Below are positions 27,819 to 36,415 of a stretch of 64,000 bases of DNA, one piece after another (position 1 is the stretch's first letter; the number at the start of each line of letters is the position of its first letter). The notes under the pieces are model-generated. The model did not search any database, was not told where the DNA came from, and saw nothing but the letters and a program-made list of their open reading frames with translations. A program made the position numbers and the translations under genes. The DNA is taken from the NCBI RefSeq assembly GCF_014926405.1, contig NZ_JACXXJ020000004.1:310001-374000 (forward strand), in the 5' to 3' direction. This DNA comes from Agrobacterium vitis (GTDB taxonomy: Bacteria; Pseudomonadota; Alphaproteobacteria; Rhizobiales; Rhizobiaceae).

Positions 27819-29300
27819 ATGACCACGTTGATTGACGACGTTTCCAAACGGATCGCTTCAGGAGCACCCTTTCGGCAAGATCCCCTTGTTTCGCAGGGCC
27901 TGTCTATCCACGCCCTCGACACTATCGGTGCATGGATTGCAGGGCGTGCGACACGAGAAGGCCATCGTCTTTCACGGCTCAGAGATGAGAAATCCCAATC
28001 ATTGGCACCACTGACGCGCTCAACACTGGACACGATTGCTCTGAGGGTCGCCACCGCACGGCTCAGCGAGGTGGACGATGTGCATATGCCCTCATGCACA
28101 ACGCCGGGCGCGATTGTGGTTATGACGGCTTTGTCTTTGATGGCCGATCTGGCGGATCGTGCTGACACCATTCTGTTTATCGATGCACTCCACGCGGGAT
28201 ATGAGATCATGACCCGCCTTGGCGAAGCGGTGTCCGGTCCTGATATCTTACACAAGGGCATCTGGCCCACCTATCTGCTTGCACCGGTCACAACAGCCGC
28301 AGTCACCGCAAAGCTTTTGGGCTTGGATTGGGAAAGGACAGCGCATGCCCTGGCCATTGCGCTTTCCACGTCGAGTGGAAGGCCGGGCGGCAGCGTGAGT
28401 GGCGGGGTGGTTGGCAGCGCGGGAACCTCTGCGCGTTGGTTGCTCGCGGGCCTTGCCGCAAAAACGGGCTGCATCGCCGCCCTCAGTGCCTCGAAAGGCT
28501 TCAATGGCGATAGAAGCTTCATGGATGGAGAGTGGCCCGCCCGAAGCCACGGCGTAACATTACAGAAGGATATTCTCCTGAATGTCTTTGAAGGTCAGGC
28601 GGCCGTCCTTGGCACCAGTATCAAACCTTATTGCGCAGCGAAGCACGCCATAGCCGCCATCGACGGCTTTCAAATGCTTCTGAAACAGGGTGTTCCGCTT
28701 GACACTGTGACCAAGGTTGTTGTGAAAGCCCCGCCCGTGCATGCTGGCATGATTGGCCATCATGATGTCAGTTTGAGCCGCCTTTCTCGCATTACCAGTT
28801 GCAGCTACAATCTAGCACTGGCGGCATTTTGGCCGGATAAATTGCTCGATATCGAGCGAACCGATGCCGTGGCTGATCCAGCGGTGGTGGAGTTTGCAAA
28901 AAAGGTGGAGGTTGTTGCCGATCCTGAACTGGCGCGCCAATGCCCTCAGAATTACCCCGCGAGCATCGATCTTTTCATTAACGAACGGGCTATTGCTTCA
29001 ATTGCCATATCGGACGCCCTCGGCGACCCCGCCAAACCCTTCGATCTTGATTTGGCACGAGGAAAATTTCGCCGTCTCGCACGCGGCATCATCCGTGAAA
29101 GCCTGGCGATGCACATCGAGCAATGCTGTCTGGACTTGAACAATCCAACGGCTGGGCCGGAACTGGCGGCGATCATGACGGAGATAGACAATTCACTGGC
29201 ACCCAAAACGGTGGCAGACCATGACAGGGAAGACATGCAAAACGCCGGAATCATATCGGCCGCAGAACTGGAGAGGAGAGATTATGGTAGGGTCAGTTGA
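27819..29300 (+). CDS. MmgE/PrpD family protein
   Basis: A 493-residue protein of the 2-methylcitrate dehydratase/cis-aconitate decarboxylase family. It has typical DTIGAWIAGRATREG near residue 32 and the segment DDVHMPSCTTPGAIVVMTAL at about 86-105. GSAGTSARWLLAGLAAKTGCIAAL spans about 199-222 and KPYCAAKHAIAAID about 269-282. I chose ATG 27819, with AAAGGGA 8 bases upstream, because the longer frame adds a non-family N-terminus. The 3' end overlaps the hydroxylase gene by 17 bases. PrpD proteins hydrate or dehydrate tricarboxylic-type acids, so a role on a ring-cleavage-derived acid is possible. Confidence 0.87.
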   Translation: MTTLIDDVSKRIASGAPFRQDPLVSQGLSIHALDTIGAWIAGRATREGHRLSRLRDEKSQSLAPLTRSTLDTIALRVATARLSEVDDVHMPSCTTPGAIVVMTALSLMADLADRADTILFIDALHAGYEIMTRLGEAVSGPDILHKGIWPTYLLAPVTTAAVTAKLLGLDWERTAHALAIALSTSSGRPGGSVSGGVVGSAGTSARWLLAGLAAKTGCIAALSASKGFNGDRSFMDGEWPARSHGVTLQKDILLNVFEGQAAVLGTSIKPYCAAKHAIAAIDGFQMLLKQGVPLDTVTKVVVKAPPVHAGMIGHHDVSLSRLSRITSCSYNLALAAFWPDKLLDIERTDAVADPAVVEFAKKVEVVADPELARQCPQNYPASIDLFINERAIASIAISDALGDPAKPFDLDLARGKFRRLARGIIRESLAMHIEQCCLDLNNPTAGPELAAIMTEIDNSLAPKTVADHDREDMQNAGIISAAELERRDYGRVS

Positions 29301-30795
29301 TGTCGTCATTGTAGGGTTGGGTCCAACAGGTGCCACCTTGGCGAACCTGCTGTGCAGCATGGACCTGACGGTATGCATCGTTGAGGCCGATGAAACGATG
29401 TTTACGCTGCCGCGCGCGACCCATTTTGATGGGGAGGTGATGCGGGTGTTTCAAACAATCGGACTTGCAGACAAGATCAAGCCCGACACACATGTCAATC
29501 CCGGCATGACCTTTATCAACGCACAGCACGAAGTCATCCTGCACTGGCCGCGTCCCGCCGAAGTGGGGCCACAGAACTGGCATGGAAGTTATCGCTTTCA
29601 CCAACCCGCACTGGAAACGGTGTTGCGGGAGGGCCTCAATCGCTTCCCGCACGCGAAGGTGTTATCGGGCTGTGAAATCGTTTCACTCAAACAGGGCGAA
29701 GACGGCGTTGTAGCACAATACCGCACGCGCAAGACTGGCGAGACCGCATCAATCAAAGGCCGCTACCTTGTTGGATGTGACGGCGGACGATCACCTGTTC
29801 GTGGCATGATCTCGAGCCAGCTTGAAGACCTCGGAAGCCATGAACGTTGGATCGTGGTCGATCTGCTGATGAACCGGGATGTTGACGGCCTGACGGACGG
29901 TACGGTTCAATTTTGCAACCCGGTGCGCCCCACGACATTCATGCGCTGCGTCAAAAATCGACGCCGATGGGAATTTATGGTGATGCCCGGGGATGATCTT
30001 GAACAGCTTCTGACGCCTGAGGGGATTTGGGGTCTTCTATCGCCCTGGCTCACACCCGATGATGGGGAGATCGAACGCGCCGTGACATATTTCTTCCACG
30101 CCGTCATGGCGAAGCCATGGCGAGTGGATCGGGTGCTTCTTGCCGGAGATGCCGCGCACCAGACACCACCTTTTCTTGGTCAGGGGCTTTGTGCTGGCAT
30201 CAGGGACAGTTCCAATCTCGCCTGGAAGCTCGCCCATGTGATCAAAGGCATAGCATCGGAGGAGCTCCTCGATACGTATGAACAGGAACGAGCACCACAC
30301 GTTCGCAAATATATCGAGAATGCCATACAGATCGGCAGTATCATTCAGACAGTTGACCCTGAACTGGCGCGCGCGAGAGATGAGAATCTGGCAAAGGGTG
30401 GGCGGTTTATCACCTCAATCAACGCACAACTTGGCGATGGACTTCATGGATCAGAACCGCTCCCGGCGGGAATGATTTCGCGGCAACCGATCCTGACGTC
30501 CGGTCGCCCGCTAGACGACGTGGTCGGCAATGCTTTCGTGGTTCTTGGTGCGCAGGGTGTGTTGGATAAGGTGTCGCAAGACACGCAAAGGCGATGGCAT
30601 GACATCGGCTTGGTCTGCCTTGCTGATGAGGGCGGCGACTATTTGGCTGAGATTGGTGCGATGGCCATTATCATTCGGCCCGACCGCTACATTTTGGGGA
30701 TCGCCAATAGCCCGCAAGACCTTGATCGTATCTCAGAATTGCTTCCCACTTGGGGGCAGCAGACAGACATGATTGAGATGACCGCTCAAGGGTAA
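29284..30795 (+). CDS. FAD-dependent aromatic hydroxylase, MhpA-like
   Basis: A 503-residue class A flavoprotein monooxygenase. The FAD motif is IVGLGPTGATLANLL (about residues 8-22), LVGCDGGRSPVRG is near 160, and LLAGDAAHQTPPFLGQGLCAGIRD lies near 285-308. These match 3-(3-hydroxyphenyl)propionate hydroxylases. ATG 29284 has GGAGAGGAGA upstream. It is translationally linked to the PrpD gene. It probably ortho-hydroxylates a phenolic acid to a catechol, which the nearby VOC enzyme could cleave. Confidence 0.9.
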   Translation: MVGSVDVVIVGLGPTGATLANLLCSMDLTVCIVEADETMFTLPRATHFDGEVMRVFQTIGLADKIKPDTHVNPGMTFINAQHEVILHWPRPAEVGPQNWHGSYRFHQPALETVLREGLNRFPHAKVLSGCEIVSLKQGEDGVVAQYRTRKTGETASIKGRYLVGCDGGRSPVRGMISSQLEDLGSHERWIVVDLLMNRDVDGLTDGTVQFCNPVRPTTFMRCVKNRRRWEFMVMPGDDLEQLLTPEGIWGLLSPWLTPDDGEIERAVTYFFHAVMAKPWRVDRVLLAGDAAHQTPPFLGQGLCAGIRDSSNLAWKLAHVIKGIASEELLDTYEQERAPHVRKYIENAIQIGSIIQTVDPELARARDENLAKGGRFITSINAQLGDGLHGSEPLPAGMISRQPILTSGRPLDDVVGNAFVVLGAQGVLDKVSQDTQRRWHDIGLVCLADEGGDYLAEIGAMAIIIRPDRYILGIANSPQDLDRISELLPTWGQQTDMIEMTAQG

Positions 30796-30817
30796 ATTTT
30801 CCATAGGCAGCCTTCTT

Positions 30818-30858
30818 GAGGCCGTTCAGCGTCACCGATCTGGATGCTGAATGGCCTC
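30818..30858. terminator. Bidirectional stem-loop between convergent genes
   Basis: A 13-bp stem, GAGGCCGTTCAGC / GCTGAATGGCCTC with one G-T wobble, and a 15-base loop. It lies 22 bases after the MhpA-like stop and between two convergent units. No long T-run follows on either side. Confidence 0.6.
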
Positions 30859-31042
30859 GATTTCATTGGATCTGACTTTCAATATGGATCGGATGAAATG
30901 GAAAATATGCAACGACTATAAAACATGATAGCGTTGGCACTCTCGATGGTGCACAACGCTATAATAGAAAACAGATAAGCCTTGCTCAGGGGTATCGAAC
31001 ACGGCCATAAAGCCGTATCCGATCATTTTTCGCACAAGATTT

Positions 31043-31897
31043 TTAGACCTGCTCTGCCTTGATCGAATTGCGCAAGATGCCAATTTCGGAGATCTCGACT
31101 TCAACAATGTCTCCATCCTTGAGGAAAAGTTGCGGGTTGCGGCGAACGCCGACGCCACCGGGCGTTCCCGTAACAATCACATCACCCGCTTCCAGCGGGG
31201 TAAAGATTGAGCAATACTCGATAATTTCCGGGATAGAGAAAATCATCTGGCTGGCGTCCGCACTTTGGACTTCTTGTCCGTTAACGCGTGTCTTGAGGTG
31301 CAGCGGCGCGTTGTCAGGAATTTCGCCGCGCGTTGACATCCATGGGCCAAAGCCACCCGTTTGATACCAGTTCTTACCCGGCGTCCATTGCCCGGTGTGG
31401 CCCTGCCATTCACGAATACTGCCGTCATTATAAGGCGCATAGCCGGCAATATGGCTCCAGGAATCGGCCTGCGATATCCGGCGACCGGGTTTACCAATGA
31501 TGATTGCGATCTCCCCTTCATAGTCAAATGTATGGGACTCGGGCGGAGCCACCAAAGGCTGCATGTGGCCAATCTGGCTGGCTGGGAACCGCGCAAAAAC
31601 CATCGGCTTCTTGCTGGGGTCTCTGCCAATTTCAGAGCGGTGCGCCTCATAATTCACGCCAATACAGATGATTTTTGGCGGGTTGGGGATGACCGGAAGA
31701 AACGTAATATCCGTTAACGCATAGTCCGGCTTTACCCCGACACATGCAGCTTCAAGTTCAGGGAGGGCATCTGCTTCAAGGACCGCCAGAAGATCTGCAT
31801 AGCGCCCTTCAAACTTGCGCCCAAGATCGATAACGCCGTCATCAATGACAGCACCGAAGCTTTTGCGGTTCTGGGTTTCAAAACTCAGTAGTTTCAT
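31043..31897 (-). CDS. Fumarylacetoacetate hydrolase family protein
   Basis: A 284-residue FAH-fold hydrolase of the Hpce/UGL-type subgroup. The acidic metal motif FDYEGEIAIIIGKPGRR lies at about residues 114-130. The segment HIAGYAPYNDGSIREWQ is near 138-154, and the conserved end GDVIVTGTPGGVGVRRNPQLFLKDGDIVEVEI is near 237-268. AGGAG precedes the start. It is the last gene of a leftward run including an SDR, CMD proteins and a monooxygenase. A second FAH gene at 25376 is clearly divergent in sequence, so the two probably act on different intermediates. Confidence 0.9.
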   Translation of the reverse strand: MKLLSFETQNRKSFGAVIDDGVIDLGRKFEGRYADLLAVLEADALPELEAACVGVKPDYALTDITFLPVIPNPPKIICIGVNYEAHRSEIGRDPSKKPMVFARFPASQIGHMQPLVAPPESHTFDYEGEIAIIIGKPGRRISQADSWSHIAGYAPYNDGSIREWQGHTGQWTPGKNWYQTGGFGPWMSTRGEIPDNAPLHLKTRVNGQEVQSADASQMIFSIPEIIEYCSIFTPLEAGDVIVTGTPGGVGVRRNPQLFLKDGDIVEVEISEIGILRNSIKAEQV

Positions 31898-31956
31898 GTC
31901 TTAAGCACTCCTGTTTGTACCGGTTCTGGGATTGAGCATTCACCGTTGACCGGCAA

Positions 31957-32517
31957 TCAAAGTCTTCCGGTCGCGGGGAGTGGAAACTCCTCCAGGAACG
32001 GCGCATATTCTGGCTCCAGATCAATCTCGATGGCCGCCATGACGCGAACGAGACCGGTATATTCGCCGATGGTGACCAGCAGATCCACGAGGTGCTCGCT
32101 GCTAAGGGCTTGTGCGAGTTGATCGAAACGCTCCCCGGAGAGCGTGATGTGATCTGTGAGTTCTCTTGTTGCCGCCAGCACCACCCGCGCCAGCGGCTCC
32201 AGGTGGGTCTCACCACCTTCGCTCTCCACGCCAATCGCCCGGATATCGTCCCGGCTCACCCCAAAGGAAAGCGCCACATCAACGTGATGCGCCCATTCAT
32301 AGGCAGAGCGAGTGCTGTAGCCGACTTGCAAGATTGCCAGTTCGCGCAGGCGTGGGTTCAATCCACTTTGATGGCGGAAATACATTCCCCTTGCTGCAAC
32401 AAGGTTCGCTAGGACAGGACTATGGGCAACGGCCCGCGTAATATTCGACGTCATGCGCGGGATGTTGCGATGCTCGGGCTGGAGATCCTCCATTCGCAAA
32501 TATTTTATGCGTCCCAT
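31957..32517 (-). CDS. Carboxymuconolactone decarboxylase family protein
   Basis: A 186-residue CMD-fold protein. The core LRELAILQVGYSTRSAYEWAHHVDVALSFGVS at about residues 59-90 contains the EWxxH motif. I chose ATG 32517 because the protein then begins MGRIKYL like its relatives and starts just 4 bases after the SDR stop. It may act as a small oxygen- or decarboxylation-related helper in the catabolic operon. Its chemistry is unproven. Confidence 0.84.
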   Translation of the reverse strand: MGRIKYLRMEDLQPEHRNIPRMTSNITRAVAHSPVLANLVAARGMYFRHQSGLNPRLRELAILQVGYSTRSAYEWAHHVDVALSFGVSRDDIRAIGVESEGGETHLEPLARVVLAATRELTDHITLSGERFDQLAQALSSEHLVDLLVTIGEYTGLVRVMAAIEIDLEPEYAPFLEEFPLPATGRL

Positions 32518-32521
32518 AGCC

Positions 32522-33376
32522 TTATGCCCCCAAGCTTCGTTTTGCCTCGCCCAGTGCCTCTCCAACAATCGAAGCTGGATCATAACCAGACGATGCGAAT
32601 GCGATGAGGTCCGGCTGATAATTGGACTGCGAGCAAATCAGGAAGGCGTCCCGCTCAAGGCCTTCAATCAAGACCTTTGCGGCATGTTCTGCCGGCACAC
32701 GCACAGTGCGCCGCGTCGGAACACCGATGGAAAACTCTTCTGGTGCAGGCATTCCCGGCGGCGGGGTCGGTGGGATGCCGCCCGGCATCTCGGCGGTTGC
32801 CGTAATCCCGGGGCAGAAAACCGAGATGCCGACACCGGTTCCGCTTAGGGCATGCGCATAGGCATAGCTCAAGGAAATCTGGGCGCCTTTTGAGGTGATA
32901 TAGGGGCCCATGAAACGGATGGGAGGATCAGGGAGCAGCGCCAATGCAGACGAGGTGTTGACGATGTGGCCCGTGTTGCGCTCCAGCATTCCCGGCAAAA
33001 AAGCCTTGATGGTGCGAAGATAGCCCAGCACATTGACATCGAATGCGGCTTGAAACTGATCGAGACCAACATTCAAGATAGAGCCGGTGACCGGAGGCTT
33101 GGCGGCGTTGTTGATGAGGATATCGACCACACCGCAGCTGCTTTCGACCTGTCGCTGCAAGTCAGCGACCTCCTGATCGTTGGCGAGATTACAGCGGAAG
33201 GCCACCGCCTTGCCGCCGGGCACGGATTTGGCCGCTTCTTTCGCGCCGTCCTCGTTGATATCCACGATAACAACCCGGGCACCCAACTGGCCAAGGCTTC
33301 GTGCAGTCGCGCGACCGATGCCGGTCGCTGCACCCGTTATGAGTACCAATTTGCCGTCGAATTTCATCCGTTGCAT
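32522..33376 (-). CDS. Short-chain dehydrogenase/reductase
   Basis: A 284-residue SDR. The cofactor motif is TGAATGIGRA (about residues 15-24), the NAG-type motif appears as NNAAKP (about 89-94), and the active site is YITSKGAQIS near 155-164, with Tyr and Lys spaced by three. The motif DINEDG after beta-2 favours NAD. It probably oxidises an alcohol intermediate of the pathway. The stop is 4 bases from the CMD gene. Confidence 0.9.
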   Translation of the reverse strand: MQRMKFDGKLVLITGAATGIGRATARSLGQLGARVVIVDINEDGAKEAAKSVPGGKAVAFRCNLANDQEVADLQRQVESSCGVVDILINNAAKPPVTGSILNVGLDQFQAAFDVNVLGYLRTIKAFLPGMLERNTGHIVNTSSALALLPDPPIRFMGPYITSKGAQISLSYAYAHALSGTGVGISVFCPGITATAEMPGGIPPTPPPGMPAPEEFSIGVPTRRTVRVPAEHAAKVLIEGLERDAFLICSQSNYQPDLIAFASSGYDPASIVGEALGEAKRSLGA

Positions 33377-33400
33377 CCTATGTTACAGCTACAGCCTATT

Positions 33401-33420
33401 GTTTTCGTTTGTCTTTTCAG
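33401..33420. repeat. RIME-like fragment C
   Basis: A 20-base sequence exactly matches, in inverted orientation, 26364-26383 of copy B. The sequence to its right also shows partial similarity to the AAAATGG core. The hairpin arm is not preserved, so this looks like a decayed copy between the SDR and dienelactone hydrolase genes. Confidence 0.5.
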
Positions 33421-33452
33421 AGAGATCAGAGCCCATTTTTCCTTGACAAACT

Positions 33453-34157
33453 CTAGGCAGCCGGTGTTTCACCCAGAAGGGAAATGAAAGCGCCCCATGA
33501 GCAGGCGTCAGCCGTGGCGTCATAGCCAAAGCCGGGACCAGCCTCATGAATATCGGGATCGGTGAAACCGTGACCGACCCCCCCGAAGAGGCACAGTTGG
33601 TAGTTAACACCTGCGGTGCTCATGTCCTGCTGGAAGCCGTGTATTTGGCTCATCGGCGAAAAAGGGTCGGCATCTCCGACACAAACCATCAGCGAGGTGT
33701 TGATGGCTGCCGCACCACGCTCGCTTGTGAGTGCGCCATGGAAGACGGTGGCGCTTTTTATCGGCGCACCCGACCTTGCAAGTTCCAGCCCGCACCAGCC
33801 ACCGAAACAATAGCCAGCGACCGCGATGGCCCCGACATCCAGCCCGGCGGCGTCAGCGAGGGCTTGCAACCCGGCTTCGACACGCGCCAGCAACAGATCG
33901 GGTTGTGCTTTCAGTGCGCCCACCAAGGCACGCGCCTGCGCATGCTCTTTCACCAGCTGCCCTGCCCCATATAAGTCCGCAGCGAAGGCGTGATAGCCAA
34001 GGCTCGCCAGCATGTCGGCGCGTCTGCGCATATGGGGTCCGAGCCCAGGAGCTTCATGCAACAACAGAACGCCGGCTTTGGCGGCGCTGTCTCCGGCCGC
34101 ATAATATCCGATACATTCTGTATCTCCGGCGTCATAACGCCGCTCAACACCCCGCAT
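33453..34157 (-). CDS. Dienelactone hydrolase family protein
   Basis: A 234-residue alpha/beta hydrolase. The catalytic triad is visible as Cys in VAGYCFGGWCGLELA (about residues 113-127), Asp in VCVGDADPFSP, and His in GVGHGFTDP. The conserved glutamate-containing LLLHEAPGLGPHMRRRADML is at about 30-49. These features match true dienelactone hydrolases of the ortho-cleavage pathway. I chose ATG 34157, with GGGGAGG upstream, over GTG 34166. It nearly abuts the two-domain CMD gene. Confidence 0.9.
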   Translation of the reverse strand: MRGVERRYDAGDTECIGYYAAGDSAAKAGVLLLHEAPGLGPHMRRRADMLASLGYHAFAADLYGAGQLVKEHAQARALVGALKAQPDLLLARVEAGLQALADAAGLDVGAIAVAGYCFGGWCGLELARSGAPIKSATVFHGALTSERGAAAINTSLMVCVGDADPFSPMSQIHGFQQDMSTAGVNYQLCLFGGVGHGFTDPDIHEAGPGFGYDATADACSWGAFISLLGETPAA

Positions 34158-34158
34158 C

Positions 34159-34926
34159 TCAAACACCTCCCCGTGTTAAGCTATTGATGATCGGCAGGCC
34201 AAAAACCATGGCGTGAATGCCCATGCTCGATATCTGTTTGCACACATCGAGCACTTCCCGCGCGCTTGCGCCATGCTCCAGCGCTGCCCGCACATGTTGA
34301 CGCACACCGACCGGATTGAGTTGTGTGACCTGCGCATGAACCGCAAGCGCGATCAGATGCGCCTCCTTCATCGACAATGTCGCATCCGGGCCCCGCATTG
34401 GGGCGGCCGCGAAATTGAGCCAGCATTGATAGAATTTCGGATCAAGCTTTATTCCGGCCTGAACTTCTTCCAAGACGGCCCCGAAAACGGCGAGATGCTC
34501 CTTGCGCACCATCGAAGCTGACGGCTCATCGACAACAATTTCCCCGGGTGCGAACTCGGCAATTGCTTCCGCGGCAAGCAGATAAGAGTGAATGCCCATC
34601 GCGCTGACCGTTGCGACCACGCAAAGAAGCTCTGACGGGCTAGCCCCCAATTCCAGTGCCTGCCGGGCGTGGTTTTTAAAGCCCTTTTCGAACATATGTG
34701 TGGGCGAACAATTCGTTGCCACATAGATCAATTCGCGCATTTTTGGCGATATCGACCCTTGCTCGTCGGAATAGACGGAGAAATCGAGATAGGCCGCAAC
34801 ATAGGCTGGTGAGTAGGAAAGCATCGCCTCCCAGTCATCATGCCAGTGACCACGCCGACGTTTAAACTCCGCACGGATCCAGTCTGGATCGAGCGACGAC
34901 CCTGCTGATGTCAAGATGGTCTCCAT
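34159..34926 (-). CDS. Two-domain carboxymuconolactone decarboxylase family protein
   Basis: A 255-residue protein with two CMD-like repeats. The first repeat is KMRELIYVATNCSPTHMFEKGFKNHARQALELGAS, near residues 68-102. The second is EAHLIALAVHAQVTQLNPVGVRQHVRAALEHGAS, near 187-220. The EWxxH motif is replaced in both, leaving His residues. The start is ATG 34926, five bases after the monooxygenase stop. Upstream codons in the same frame do not look like family sequence. Its role next to a monooxygenase and a dienelactone hydrolase is unknown. Confidence 0.8.
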   Translation of the reverse strand: METILTSAGSSLDPDWIRAEFKRRRGHWHDDWEAMLSYSPAYVAAYLDFSVYSDEQGSISPKMRELIYVATNCSPTHMFEKGFKNHARQALELGASPSELLCVVATVSAMGIHSYLLAAEAIAEFAPGEIVVDEPSASMVRKEHLAVFGAVLEEVQAGIKLDPKFYQCWLNFAAAPMRGPDATLSMKEAHLIALAVHAQVTQLNPVGVRQHVRAALEHGASAREVLDVCKQISSMGIHAMVFGLPIINSLTRGGV

Positions 34927-34931
34927 GGCAG

Positions 34932-36155
34932 TCAGAACGGGCTGAGCGGGGCAAGCCCGAAGTGAAGGCGTGCGGCGTTGACGGCGGTGCGCGACCGTTG
35001 CTGAACAAAATGGGTTTTCTGCACGGCCGCGTCTCGATAGATACGGGCAAGCATGGATTGCTTGGCCCCGGTGCTCGTGCCCGCCGTGGTGAAGATGATT
35101 TCCAACCCGTCCCACGCAAGGCGGCAGGCCTCCTGGGCGGCAGCAAAGAGCCGTCTGTCGGTCTCTTCGGTGAAACCCTCGCCAGTTTCCTGGTGCAGGC
35201 TGCACGCTTCGAGATAGCGTTCCGTCACCTTCAAAAGCAGCGCTTCGGCGGAATCGATCTTGGTTTGGGCATCGCCATAATATTGCTGGAACTCGTGGCT
35301 CTCGTACAAGCGCTGCTTTGATGAGAACCGCATCGGCTTGTTGCGTAAAATGTCTTCGAAAATATCGAGCGCACCCTTTACAGCGCCGACGACAACCGCA
35401 CCCAGCTCAATCACAAAATACGATGCTTTGCGACCGTTATACATTGGGTTTGCATGCACAGCCGCGCCACGCTCGCCCCGCCACATGACGATGGGAGCGG
35501 TGCGATATTCCGGCACGAACACATCCTTGACCACAAGCCGGCGAGAACCGGTGCCCTGCATCCCAATCATGTCCCAGTTATTGACGATTTCATAATCAGA
35601 ACGGTCAACCAGCATCAATCGGGGCGTCATACTGCCGTCGGCTTCCGGCGTCAGACCACTGACCATGGCGTGGGTTGAGACATCGCAACCCGATGCATAG
35701 TCCCAGCCGCCGCTGACACGAAATCCGCCCTTTTCAAGCGTCACCGGAACCGGCGATCCAACCGAGGGACACCGGTAATCTCCGTCATCGCCATAGGCTT
35801 CGATCTGAGCACGTTCGCTGAAATCAGCCAGCATGATGGGATGGCCGGACACAAGCGCAAGAACCCAGCCGCTCGAAGGGCAGCCGCGGGCGATTTCCAT
35901 CATCACCTTCACGTAAGTGGTCAGGTCAAATTCGTAGCCACCGAAACGACGCGGCTGGACAACACGATAGAACCCAGCCCGCATGAACTCCTGATGAGTA
36001 ACCTCCAGCAGGCGCCCACCGGCCTCGGCATCCGCCTGGCGCGCTCTGAGTGTGCCGATCATGGCCGTAGCTCGCGCGATCATCTCATCTGGCTGCAAGT
36101 TCGGCTCCGGCGGCTCCAATCCAACAGTTTCGAACTTTCGCTCAACATTTACCAT
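34932..36155 (-). CDS. Acyl-CoA-dehydrogenase-fold flavin monooxygenase (group D), paralogue 1
   Basis: A 407-residue protein of the HpaB/HsaA/DszC-like flavoprotein fold. N-terminal helices contain FGGYEFDLTTYVKVMMEIARGCPSSGWVLALVSGH (about residues 70-104). The mid-domain GGWDYASGCDVSTHAMV is near 148-164, and the C-terminal TTAGTSTGAKQSMLARIYRDA is near 367-387. The catalytic base of true acyl-CoA dehydrogenases is absent, which fits a two-component oxygenase using reduced flavin. It probably hydroxylates an aromatic substrate with flavin supplied by a reductase such as 46294-46929. It is clearly paralogous to the protein at 46980-48269. Confidence 0.85.
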   Translation of the reverse strand: MVNVERKFETVGLEPPEPNLQPDEMIARATAMIGTLRARQADAEAGGRLLEVTHQEFMRAGFYRVVQPRRFGGYEFDLTTYVKVMMEIARGCPSSGWVLALVSGHPIMLADFSERAQIEAYGDDGDYRCPSVGSPVPVTLEKGGFRVSGGWDYASGCDVSTHAMVSGLTPEADGSMTPRLMLVDRSDYEIVNNWDMIGMQGTGSRRLVVKDVFVPEYRTAPIVMWRGERGAAVHANPMYNGRKASYFVIELGAVVVGAVKGALDIFEDILRNKPMRFSSKQRLYESHEFQQYYGDAQTKIDSAEALLLKVTERYLEACSLHQETGEGFTEETDRRLFAAAQEACRLAWDGLEIIFTTAGTSTGAKQSMLARIYRDAAVQKTHFVQQRSRTAVNAARLHFGLAPLSPF

Positions 36156-36260
36156 TAACGCACCTCACCCTCCGCATGAGCCCTCGCAATTGGGACGAGT
36201 ACTCTCCTGAGGATGATTTGAAACCCGCCATTGGCAATCGACAACAAGGGTCAAGGCCAT

Positions 36261-36294
36261 GTCCGGTATGTGTACACGGATACATCTGCCGGAC
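36261..36294. promoter_or_regulatory. Palindromic region in a divergent promoter
   Basis: The outer arms GTCCGG (36261-36266) and CCGGAC (36289-36294) enclose GTATG, TGTACA and ATACA half-sites. It lies between the divergent monooxygenase (start 36155) and MFS (start 36416) genes. It is a candidate operator, but the symmetry is imperfect and no regulator is adjacent. Confidence 0.35.
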
Positions 36295-36415
36295 GCCTGC
36301 GTCAGCCAAGATGTAGGGTGCTGCTGAAGGCTTTAGTGTTCAAGTCACGCAGTTAAATGGTTAATTGCGCCCGTCTCCGATATTCGGAACGTTCTCGATA
36401 TCAAGAGGTCGCCCA

